Shown here: positions 58,301 to 64,000 of the stretch, one piece after another
How the letters are laid out: the number at the start of each line of letters is the position of its first letter
How positions within the stretch are numbered: the first letter of the stretch is position 1
NCBI GenBank assembly: GCA_965217205.1
Contig: OZ244254.1
Location: forward strand, 2,790,001-2,854,000
Reading direction: 5' to 3'
Source: Maricaulis sp947259345
GTDB lineage: Bacteria; Pseudomonadota; Alphaproteobacteria; Caulobacterales; Maricaulaceae
DNA length: 64,000 bases
Translations under genes and position numbers: made by a program
Notes under the pieces: generated by a model
The model's database searches: none
Told to the model about the DNA's origin: nothing
Seen by the model: the letters and a program-made list of their open reading frames with translations, nothing else

Positions 58301-59499
58301 GGCAAGCGCGGAGCATATTGCGGCTCAGGCATCGCGACCGAAGCCATCGATATGGTTTCCACGAGGTCGCAGGAGTGTGGGCTGGCAGCCTCGATCGCAA
58401 TGCGGGAAGCTTGGTAGCGGGCATAGATCATGGACTGTCCGCACGCTTCGTTCGGGGCCGGCTCAATGATCGAGAAATCCAATGCACTGCCGGGAAGCGG
58501 GGGCTTGAAAGAAGACGGGGCCGGAGCAGCAGGCGCCGCACGCTTCACACAGCGCGCCGCGGTGGAAAAGGCGCTCGGGGCCGGCGCAGCTTCACAAGGC
58601 TCGCTCGACGCCGGACGAACGTCCGCAAGGCCCTGCGTGTATGCGCGCAGGTCAGCCAGGCTGCTCATCAGGCCGGCGGACAGAGGCGAGCGCACCAGGG
58701 GCCGCTTCTCGATCTGCACAAGCACCGTTTGGGTCGATACACCCGCGAGGGCAAATATCGCGGGCGCCAGCACGAGGTGGCGGGCGACGTGCGCTCCATC
58801 ACCCAGCAAGCGAGGAAACAACAGGACATCGCGAAAGCGAGCCGGAAGAATGGCGACCAGGCGGCCACCCGCTGCCAATGCGCCAAAAGCGGCGGCCAAG
58901 TGGGCCTCGGCGTGCTGGAACGGAGGGTTCATGACGCAATGGGTGATCGCCCCCTGCCCGGCCACCACTGCATCAATGATCATCGCATCCCGACAGAAGA
59001 CGGCGCTCGATGGGAAGGAGTTACGCAGCAGAGCCGCAGCGCTCGGGTCTTTTTCGTTGAGGATCAGCCGGGCTCCATGAGCAGCGACAGGCCCCGCCAG
59101 CGCGCCGTTGCCGGCCGAAGGCTCCAGAACCACAGAACCGCGCCCAGCGCCCAACATCATGGACGCCAAAGCGGCCAGGACCGGCGGCGTTGAGAAAAGC
59201 TCGCGCGCATTGCTCGAGGTCGAGCGGATAGTTTGGGTGGGGATCCAGCGCTGAAGACGTTCAGCGAGATCCATGAAGGCACCATTGCCTCGGGCCAGTG
59301 CGGAAGGACCATCGAGAAGGAAGGAGCGCGCGGAGGCCGCTTCGATCGCGTCGTAAGCGGTTCTCCAGGACCAGCCCGCGCCGTCGAAGGCTTCGGACAT
59401 GGTCGTGTTGATCAACGAGCGCTTGAGCGGTTGATCCAGGGGGGTGCTACCGAACGCGTCGGCCGCGCGCGCGAGTGATTGGAGCTGGCGTGCAGACAT
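55330..59499 (-). CDS. Strawberry-notch-type helicase fused to an N6-adenine methyltransferase-like domain
   Basis: 1389 aa. N-terminal SAM-methyltransferase-like part: motif I EPSAGNGAL (126-134) and motif IV NPPF (191-194). Then an SF2 ATPase of the strawberry-notch class: ISAAQLEAVVYAGQ-like entry (LSAAQLEAVVYAGQAHS), Walker A GTGVGKGRT (about 463), GVIVFDESHAMG (about 566) and the C-terminal SNO part (LIEPGWRANKALQGLGRSHR). Such fusions are frequent on conjugative elements; roles in anti-restriction or DNA remodelling after entry have been proposed but are not settled. GAGGAAGAG precedes the ATG, held within a 10-bp hairpin. Confidence 0.9.
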   Translation of the reverse strand: MSARQLQSLARAADAFGSTPLDQPLKRSLINTTMSEAFDGAGWSWRTAYDAIEAASARSFLLDGPSALARGNGAFMDLAERLQRWIPTQTIRSTSSNARELFSTPPVLAALASMMLGAGRGSVVLEPSAGNGALAGPVAAHGARLILNEKDPSAAALLRNSFPSSAVFCRDAMIIDAVVAGQGAITHCVMNPPFQHAEAHLAAAFGALAAGGRLVAILPARFRDVLLFPRLLGDGAHVARHLVLAPAIFALAGVSTQTVLVQIEKRPLVRSPLSAGLMSSLADLRAYTQGLADVRPASSEPCEAAPAPSAFSTAARCVKRAAPAAPAPSSFKPPLPGSALDFSIIEPAPNEACGQSMIYARYQASRIAIEAASPHSCDLVETISMASVAMPEPQYAPRLPKRIVSRGILSAAQLEAVVYAGQAHSRHIPGFYELSEDGCDLMPREEGEAYRYGFFLADGTGVGKGRTVAGIIMDNLCQGRRKALWISESAALIEDARRDWCDLGGRPHDIIDLRSFNADANLADRQGIFFATYATLRNQGSATRRSRLEQVLEALGEAFDGVIVFDESHAMGSATEIEGFIGKGQASLTGLTGLRLQNALPEARVVYASATGASHVHNIAYATRLGLWGCAQTPFDTRQSCLATIDAGGAAALELLVRELKGRGLFVSRALSYEGVEYEPLEHAFTPEDTDLWDSWSEAWTIIHNGLERALQACGITTPDGETQSSSAKAAARSAFESTKLRFFGHLLQSIQAPTLIDACERDIEAGLAPVVQVTSTNEAVLARRLDKLDGTSVDQLEFTPKEYVIDYLERAFPVAQFEPVYGTDGSDVDARPAVDNEGQRLISPTAQRSRDELLTKLHLMPNCLGALDQLVFHFGPARLAECTGRSRRIIKTDQGQAIDTRGTGANTHEARRFMDGQAELLVFSDAGGTGRSYHASNTARNRKRRVHYLIEPGWRANKALQGLGRSHRNNQACAPLFRVVTTDLAGQRRFTSTISQRLETLGAFTKGDRRSAGEELFSPLDNLSGPLAMGAYAAWVQQLANSKSCVSAERFQSLTGLTVIMEEGGVVADLPPITRWLNRLLALPVAMQNAIFGEFYDLLEGACDLAASEGRLDRSIAELSADRAGEVERHTLPADPEGFNAAYVSVIETMRTPSRIQFDQAVPRGLDIVGHFIERSSGRPVMTYQPRMAAGLDGHAYPVVTCVTPTTRYHTAEANLLGRLDPCAAERCETAWSAFLAQPVEPINERHFLLHGSCLHLWRGLPSDDVAVRRVSLDTGTTLIGRLLSPEQVERFCSISSRPSVAMVRSALRNFGATVRTSCGLRIIRTRHMDRPCIEIVGFDRRQSAFWTNLGAELVIHNYTPRLIVQETGIPAFVEALFAARPDMAFQL

Positions 59500-59502
59500 C
59501 TC

Positions 59503-59545
59503 TTCCTCCGAATGAGTTCGGAGGAAACAGCCCCTCTTTCCTTTG
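59503..59545 (-). promoter_or_regulatory. Polypurine-hairpin leader (59.5 kb) sequestering the ribosome site
   Basis: Minus strand: CAAAGGAAAGAGGGG (59531-59545), then perfect 10-bp hairpin TTCCTCCGAA-CTCA-TTCGGAGGAA (59503-59526). The 3' arm is the ribosome site GGAGGAA of the helicase gene, so the fold would block translation. Confidence 0.75.
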
Positions 59546-59599
59546 AGCGCAGTTGTCGCGCCCAAAGGTCCGAGAGGCCATCCAAGTGTCGCAAATAAC

Positions 59600-59971
59600 C
59601 TAGTCGGAGAAGTCGGGAACGAGTTTGAAGTCGATGTCGAGGCCAGCAATGATGCGAGCCAGCACCATTTCGCTGGCGGAGACCGTGGGCCATCCGCGTT
59701 TTTGGGCGCCAAGCACGGTTTTGGCGACCGTCAGATCGATCCCCGCGGGCCGTCCATGTTCAGCGAGCAGATTGCGATATACCGCCAATCCTTCGGCGGC
59801 CGCGCGGTCCTGCCGTGCGATGAGGTCGCGCAGCGCGCGCATGGCCTCGGCAGGAACGTCTTCGCTTCCATCGAGCCAGGAGCGGACCAGAGATTCGTCG
59901 ACCTCGTGGAAGGAGGCAGCTTCGTCTACACGGATGCCGCTGAATCGGAGAAGCAGTTCGTATGTGGTCAT
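59600..59971 (-). CDS. Xre-like helix-turn-helix protein
   Basis: 123 aa. N-terminal FSGIRVDEAASFHEVDESLVRSWLDG reads as a Cro/CI-type HTH (quoted in parts: GIRVDEAASFHEVDESLVRS), followed by a second helical region ending GLDIDFKLVPDFSD. Probably a DNA-binding regulator. Its ATG overlaps the upstream gene's stop (ATGA). Confidence 0.7.
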   Translation of the reverse strand: MTTYELLLRFSGIRVDEAASFHEVDESLVRSWLDGSEDVPAEAMRALRDLIARQDRAAAEGLAVYRNLLAEHGRPAGIDLTVAKTVLGAQKRGWPTVSASEMVLARIIAGLDIDFKLVPDFSD

Positions 59972-60228
59972 TTGAGCTCTCTGATTGAAATGCCGATGAG
60001 CTCGAAAAACGCCTGCGGCGTCTCCCCTTCGTCCTGGCAGTAATCACCGTGCGCCCATTCGATGGCAACCCACTGGTAGAAGTCGAGATCGTCTTCCGCC
60101 CGAACATGATAGGCAGCGTTCGTTTGGTCGTAGGAAATGATGAGCACACGACCGGCCTGCAAGGCGGCTTCAAGGTTGAAGAAGCCCCCGTCCTTCCAGC
60201 GACATATGATGTGGTTGGCGAAGCTCAT
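59968..60228 (-). CDS. Unrecognised 86-aa protein
   Basis: MSFANHIICRWKDGGFFNLE start; soluble, acidic, ends IGISIRELK. Overlaps both neighbours by 4 bp, so it belongs to the three-gene unit 60.5-59.6 kb. No family recognised. Confidence 0.7.
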   Translation of the reverse strand: MSFANHIICRWKDGGFFNLEAALQAGRVLIISYDQTNAAYHVRAEDDLDFYQWVAIEWAHGDYCQDEGETPQAFFELIGISIRELK

Positions 60229-60539
60229 TGCAGCACGTCGTCGAGATAGTCACTGATGGCGCCGGGAAGGGTCTCCAATGAACCCTCCAACGCGGCTGAT
60301 AGCGCGAAATCCGCGACGGTGTCGCATCCGCCGGATCCCCATTCCAGGATATCGTACCCATCGCCGGTGTAGCAGCGCTTGTGAACCTGCAACGCAGCTT
60401 CCGCGGCGATTTGGCTGGGGGCGACGGAGCCGTATTCAGTGACCACGGCTTCGATAAGGGGTTCGAGAGCCGTGCATCGAAGGCTTTCGGAAAGCTGCGC
60501 AGCGGTCTCGGCGAGGTCGTACATTTCCAGAGCGTCCAA
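60225..60539 (-). CDS. Unrecognised 104-aa acidic protein
   Basis: MDALEMYDLAETAAQLSESL, helical, with a Gly-rich turn (YDILEWGSGGCDTVADFALS). First gene of the ATGA-coupled unit with the HTH protein. No family recognised. Confidence 0.7.
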   Translation of the reverse strand: MDALEMYDLAETAAQLSESLRCTALEPLIEAVVTEYGSVAPSQIAAEAALQVHKRCYTGDGYDILEWGSGGCDTVADFALSAALEGSLETLPGAISDYLDDVLQ

Positions 60540-60550
60540 GGTTCCCTCCC

Positions 60551-60848
60551 CTACGCCGCTTGGGCCGTGATAGCAGGATCCATGAGGACAAGTCCGGCCT
60601 CAAAAATAGATCCGGCGTGATAGCTGGAAGGCGAACAGACGCGGACCGTCCCATCGTCCAGGGGCAACAAACGACACGTCGTGCCGTTGCCGTTCTCCGA
60701 CGCAGCCGGCCAGACCAGAAACGCTTGGCCTCCATAGACGCCGAGCAATGCCTGCTCGACATCCAAGTGCGACACGTTCGTGGTGGCTGCAAGCTCAGCC
60801 CAGTCTCGACGGGCCGCGTTGAGGGAAATCGGGGGGGGAAGATGCCAT
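60551..60848 (-). pseudogene. Small protein gene frameshifted in a G8/C8 tract
   Basis: AAGGAG and ATG at 60848 open MASSPPISLNAARRDW only if one base is removed from the G8 run at 60831-60838; the frame then joins WAELAATTNVSHLDVEQALL and continues to the stop at 60551 (about 98 aa). As written the ATG frame hits a stop 17 codons on. Could be a sequencing error, a dead gene, or a phase-variable tract. Product unrecognised. Confidence 0.7.
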
Positions 60849-60860
60849 CTTGGTCTCCTT

Positions 60861-60893
60861 GCTGGCGTACACAGCCAGCGCCCCCCTCCCCTT
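60861..60893 (-). promoter_or_regulatory. Polypurine-hairpin leader (60.9 kb)
   Basis: Minus strand: TAAAGGGGAGGGGGG touching the upstream stop, then hairpin GCTGGC-TGTGTAC-GCCAGC (60861-60879), then AAGGAG and the ATG. Confidence 0.65.
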
Positions 60894-61243
60894 TAGTAGT
60901 CCCGTGCGTGCATGATCGTGAGCACCCGCGTTGTGACCCGCGGATCCGTTGGATCGGGGCTACCGGCTTCCATCGCCAAGTCGTAATAATCGATCTTGAA
61001 GTAGAAGAGCTCGTCGTTAAGCGAGATATCGCCGAAATTGTGTTCGCCGTCGGGATCGTTTTCCGGGCTGAACGCCTGGTAGTTCTGAACGGCACAGATC
61101 AGAGCTTGGCGAGGTTCCGGGTCCATTGCCGCCACAGCCTGCGTCATAACGGTGCGGCCGCCGATCAAGGAGCGGCGGAAGGCGTCGTTTAGCAGGCGGA
61201 TGGTCAATGTCCTGGCTAGTTCGGGGCAGTGAGCATCAAACAT
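60893..61243 (-). CDS. DUF3768-family protein
   Basis: 116 aa. TIRLLNDAFRRSLIGGRTVM, FSPENDPDGEHNFGDISLND and FYFKIDYYDLAMEAGSPDPT with the TTRVLTIMHARDY end are the DUF3768 signature. Widespread on alphaproteobacterial plasmids, function unknown. ATG overlaps the upstream small membrane gene by 8 bp. Confidence 0.88.
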   Translation of the reverse strand: MFDAHCPELARTLTIRLLNDAFRRSLIGGRTVMTQAVAAMDPEPRQALICAVQNYQAFSPENDPDGEHNFGDISLNDELFYFKIDYYDLAMEAGSPDPTDPRVTTRVLTIMHARDY

Positions 61244-61448
61244 CGTCGCCCCCCTTCGAACTTGATGACCGAGTCAGACGGCGAATGGTGTGGGGGGAGA
61301 TCGCCATCACCAAAGCGCAAATGCCGGTTAAGCAGGCCAGCGCCGCCCGGGTTGCGGGTTCGGCGCCGGTCACTGCGGTGGCGATGCACACGGCGCAGAC
61401 CAAGGCCATAGACAGGGCGCATACGCGATCGATGGATATTGCAGGCAC
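61236..61448 (-). CDS. 70-aa two-helix membrane protein
   Basis: GTG start behind GAGGAGAGC. Two helices (VCALSMALVCAVCIATAVTG and AALACLTGICALVMAISP) and a Ser/Asp tail. No family recognised; coupled to DUF3768 downstream. Confidence 0.62.
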   Translation of the reverse strand: MPAISIDRVCALSMALVCAVCIATAVTGAEPATRAALACLTGICALVMAISPHTIRRLTRSSSSKGGDDV

Positions 61449-61484
61449 AATAGCTCTCCTCTTCTCTGGGATCACCAATCCAAT

Positions 61485-61500
61485 GCGCCCTCTCCTTTCG
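61485..61500 (-). promoter_or_regulatory. Polypurine motif (61.5 kb)
   Basis: CGAAAGGAGAGGGCGC on the minus strand, followed by a weak GGAT...ATCC hairpin and the ribosome site of the 70-aa membrane protein. Farthest member of the recurrent leader class. Confidence 0.5.
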
Positions 61501-61555
61501 AGCCGCGGGTCGTCGCAACTGAGACGTGACCGAAATCATCGCCATCGAATTACAA

Positions 61556-61903
61556 ACCGGGTATTTCAACAAACCCGGTATTACTGAATACCCGGTTTTG
61601 CGTAATACCCGGTATTTTTGGAAACCCGATATTCTCTAACACTCGGAATCCAAATGCGCGGCGCTTCTTGGCTTGATGCATATCTGGTCGGCCTAAGGAA
61701 GCATGCACACAAGCGGCTGCAGTGGGTGCGCGGCATCACGACTTATAGGGGCTAGTCTGGCGGGCCAATGCCGTACCGGGCATCGCAGCAAACCCGGTAT
61801 TTCAACATACCCGGTATTTCTCCGAACCCGGTATTCCAAAAAACCCGGTTTGTTGGTAAACCAGATATTCACAAATACCGGGTATTTCCTCATACCGGAA
61901 AAC
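61556..61903. repeat. Fourteen iterons with 17-bp period, candidate centromere/operator
   Basis: Core ACCCGGTAT (variants ACCGGGTAT, ACCAGATAT) begins at 61556, 61573, 61590, 61607, 61624 and 61641, and again at 61775, 61792, 61809, 61826, 61843, 61860, 61877 and 61894: exactly 17 bp apart within each cluster. The clusters are 134 bp apart and lie directly upstream of parA. Upstream direct repeats are the usual centromere and autoregulatory site of ParA-plus-small-RHH partition systems. Confidence 0.8.
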
Positions 61904-61988
61904 ATGATGAAGCCTGTTTCGTCAGCCTCAATGGCCGTCGGCTCGGGACCAACAAGCAGCACGTACGCACGCAACAGGAGATGAAGAG

Positions 61989-62681
61989 ATGCCTATCATC
62001 GTTTTCGCCAATCCGAAGGGAGGAACTGGCAAAACCACGTCAGCGCTCTTGCTAGCGACGGAAATTGCGGCGTCGGGGTCGCAGGCAACAGTAATCGATG
62101 CCGATCCGAACATGCCAATATCAGAATGGGCAGAGCTGGGCTCCAAACCGGAAGGCGTGACGGTGATCAGAGAAACCGATGAGCGGTCCTTCATCAAGAC
62201 GATCGACGAGGCAGCCGCGCGGGTTCCATTCGTCATCATCGATAATGAGGGGACGGCGTCTAGGCTAACGACTTATGCGATGAGCCGCGCCGATCTCGTT
62301 ATCATTCCCATGCAAGGCAAACAGCTCGATGCAAGGAACGCAGCCAGGACAATTGAGCTGATTCAGAACGAGCAGGCCGCATTCCGCCGTGAAATACCGC
62401 ATAAGGTGCTCATAACCCGCACGTCGCCAACTATCCGCCCCAAAGGCTTAAAGAATCTGCAGGCAGAACTCAAAGCGCACAGCGTGCCAATGTTCCGCAC
62501 CGAGTTGCTAGAACGGGTGCCTTTCGAGGCAATCATGGCATATGGCGGCGGTCTCGATCAGTTAGATCCTGCAGATGTGGGCGGACTTGCTGCAGCGAAG
62601 GCCAATGCGCTCGCATATTTGAACGAAGTGATGGAGACGCTCGAGGCCCTCCAGCAGACGAGTGCACAGGAGGTGGCGTGA
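61989..62681 (+). CDS. parA: ParA-family partition ATPase
   Basis: 230 aa, the short form without an N-terminal HTH. Deviant Walker A FANPKGGTGKTTSALLLATE at the N-terminus, DADPN (A' motif) and VPFVIIDNEGTAS where Walker B lies. It would position the element by moving on nucleoid DNA. AGGAG precedes the ATG. Coupled to the next gene by TGATG. Confidence 0.92.
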   Translation: MPIIVFANPKGGTGKTTSALLLATEIAASGSQATVIDADPNMPISEWAELGSKPEGVTVIRETDERSFIKTIDEAAARVPFVIIDNEGTASRLTTYAMSRADLVIIPMQGKQLDARNAARTIELIQNEQAAFRREIPHKVLITRTSPTIRPKGLKNLQAELKAHSVPMFRTELLERVPFEAIMAYGGGLDQLDPADVGGLAAAKANALAYLNEVMETLEALQQTSAQEVA

Positions 62682-63022
62682 TGAGCGAGCGCAGATCAAT
62701 GTTCTCTCAGCCCGGACAATCTGGAGATCAGGCTGCTAGCCGTCCAGACCTCAGTCGTTTTAAGCCGACGTCGATAACGGCTCCGGCGGAACCGAAAGAG
62801 TTGGACCGACTGAGCGATGCTGCGGGATTCCCGAGCCGTCAGGCGAAGAGAGGCCCCGGACGCCCAAGCACCGGCCGCACAGGTCAGCTGCACCCGAAGT
62901 TGCGGCCGGAGTATGTTGAGAAGATTCAGGCGCATTGCCGCGATCGCGGCCTCCAGCACGGTGTATTTATTGAGCAGCTAATCGATCTGTACGAGCGGAC
63001 CGAGGGTCCGATCCAGCTCTAA
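62681..63022 (+). CDS. Small partition/centromere-binding protein (CopG/RHH-like)
   Basis: 113 aa. Disordered, Pro/Arg-rich N-terminal half (FKPTSITAPAEPKELDRLSD, KRGPGRPSTGRTGQ), then a C-terminal RHH-like end (LHPKLRPEYVEKIQAHCRDR, VFIEQLIDLYER). This shape (flexible arm plus RHH) is that of ParG-like centromere binders. It follows parA with a TGATG overlap and AGGAGG. Probably binds the upstream 17-bp iterons. Confidence 0.8.
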   Translation: MSERRSMFSQPGQSGDQAASRPDLSRFKPTSITAPAEPKELDRLSDAAGFPSRQAKRGPGRPSTGRTGQLHPKLRPEYVEKIQAHCRDRGLQHGVFIEQLIDLYERTEGPIQL

Positions 63023-63028
63023 GAGAAA

Positions 63029-63058
63029 CGCCCGCTGGTGCAGGCAAACCAGCGGGCG
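63029..63058 (+). terminator. Terminator after the par operon
   Basis: CGCCCGCTGG...CCAGCGGGCG, a perfect 10-bp stem, then CTTC. The T tract is poor; it may serve as a bidirectional stop between convergent par and parB-like genes. Confidence 0.65.
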
Positions 63059-63103
63059 CTTCACGGCCTGGCTCAATCGAACCGTGGCTAGGGCAGGGGG
63101 GGG

Positions 63104-64000
63104 CTATTCTTGAACCTGCGCCGTGTCAGCGAAGACGCGGCCGTAGGCACCGTCGTCCAGGAGTTGAGCCGGCATCCAGTCGCCCACATGTTTGGCGGCC
63201 AGGGCGACCAGCTCGGCCTTCTTGGCATTCTGCGGCACATCGCCGTCGGACCAACACTCGGCGAGCACATCGAGCAGCTGGGCTCGCGTCAACCGACCCA
63301 AGACCTCACCCGAAATCTCAAGCTCATCACGAACATTGTAGGCGAGGAGCTCGCGAAGCCGCTGATGGCTCTCGGAGACGCGAGATGATGCCTGCAGTGC
63401 CTGGCGGCAGTAGAGCTGCGCGGCGCAGAACGCATGAAGCGCACGGACGGAAGAGGGGGCCCACTCGGAGAGCTCGGCGACCAGGTCGGTAACGCCACGC
63501 AACTTCTCGGCCCAAGTTTCAAACCCCTCGACGATCTTGGCCTCAGCTGCCACTTCAACCCCGGTGGATCCACGGAAGTGAATGCCCGCCGCATAGATCA
63601 GGCACTTGTCGGTGTTGACGGCCCCAAAAACACTCGAGGCAAGCCAGGCAGTCGAAAGCAGGAAGGCCGTGGCTTCATCGGTCGCAATCCGCGCCTGCAT
63701 GCTCACCTGGACTGCGAGGTTGAGATCTTCGGCCAGCCCTTTGCCAAGGAGTGCGGATTTGGCCGGAGCTTGCTTATCCGGCTCCGCCCCGTCGGCGCAG
63801 GCGTCGTCGCTGACGTCATCCTCGGAGCGGACCAGTCCGCGAGTGATGAACGGGCTGGTGCCATGAAGCGTTACCACCACGCCAGCGTTCGCCATCTGAT
63901 CGTCCGTGTAGACGGGGGCCTGGATATCACCAATTTCTTGGCGAACACGCGCCTCGCTGTCCGCGAGGGTCTCCAGCTCGTCAAGCTCTTCGTCGTTATA
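63104..64000 (-). CDS. ParB/RepB-like protein, C-terminal part (runs off the window)
   Basis: Open from the window end with no start: codons for ETLADSEARVRQEIGDIQAP and YTDDQMANAGVVVTLHG continue to the stop at 63104. The YTDDQMANAGVVV segment and the long helical C-terminus match large ParB-like proteins of alphaproteobacterial plasmids, whose N-terminal nuclease-like domain would lie outside. The C-terminal helices (SGEVLGRLTRAQLLDVLAEC) are family-typical. Its relation to the small RHH partition protein next door is unclear. Confidence 0.75.
   Translation of the reverse strand, partial: YNDEELDELETLADSEARVRQEIGDIQAPVYTDDQMANAGVVVTLHGTSPFITRGLVRSEDDVSDDACADGAEPDKQAPAKSALLGKGLAEDLNLAVQVSMQARIATDEATAFLLSTAWLASSVFGAVNTDKCLIYAAGIHFRGSTGVEVAAEAKIVEGFETWAEKLRGVTDLVAELSEWAPSSVRALHAFCAAQLYCRQALQASSRVSESHQRLRELLAYNVRDELEISGEVLGRLTRAQLLDVLAECWSDGDVPQNAKKAELVALAAKHVGDWMPAQLLDDGAYGRVFADTAQVQE

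Noticed and set aside
57883..59193. 436-aa open frame on the plus strand
   Set aside because: Antisense to the methyltransferase-helicase gene; no motifs.
61556..61903. 17-bp repeats as a CRISPR array
   Set aside because: The period is shorter than any repeat-spacer unit, and the repeats are upstream of parA as in partition loci.

Overview
The window looks like DNA from a GC-rich alphaproteobacterium; the families point loosely to a marine Maricaulales/Hyphomonadaceae-type genome, but no rRNA or core marker is present to settle it. It has two halves joined by a scar of broken insertion sequences at about 29.6-31.1 kb.

Left half (1-29.3 kb), a metal-resistance and energy island. On the plus strand are the end of a PRPP synthetase-like gene and an overlapping acetate kinase. 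On the minus strand, from 19.4 kb down to 1.9 kb, runs a long gene train: a small Cys-rich exported protein, a CusCBA-type copper efflux system, a CueR-type regulator, a copper P-type ATPase behind a textbook 19-bp-spacer CueR promoter, an APC permease, a pseudoazurin, an outer-membrane porin, a dihaem cytochrome c, a solitary Rieske protein, PPK2, phosphoketolase and a PII-like protein. Phosphoketolase plus acetate kinase would give ATP from sugar phosphates through acetyl phosphate. From 19.5 to 25.2 kb lies a TetR regulator with a 50-bp perfect palindrome in front of it and a YbhGFSR-like ABC exporter. Then come a monohaem cytochrome c, an EamA exporter, NhaA, an atypical CDF transporter and a small potassium channel.

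Right half (31-64 kb), part of a conjugative plasmid or ICE. It holds the DNA-processing genes (MobF relaxase, TraD/VirD4 coupling protein, ribbon-helix-helix accessory protein, a relaxase-helicase-like paralogue), a candidate oriT at about 39.77-40.05 kb, and a long block of mostly small genes: two SSBs, two toxin-antitoxin modules, DUF2493, DUF3085, DUF3768 and DUF1281-like proteins, and a large methyltransferase-helicase of the strawberry-notch type. At the far end are ParA, a small CopG/RHH-like partition protein with 14 iterons at an exact 17-bp period, and the end of a ParB-like gene. No type IV secretion or replication gene is in view. Nearly all genes from 40 to 61.5 kb are on the minus strand and so point toward the candidate oriT. 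That is the layout expected of a conjugative leading region whose entering strand is the transcription template.

The most unusual signals are non-coding structures in this leading region: two homologous nested hairpins of about 110 nt just upstream of two leading genes; a recurrent polypurine-plus-hairpin leader in front of at least seven genes; a conserved 125-nt leader duplicated in front of both ssb genes; and a compact five-hairpin element ending in a plus-strand terminator at 50.5-50.65 kb. These are candidates for single-strand promoters, translational control elements or small RNAs. All functional readings of them are inference.
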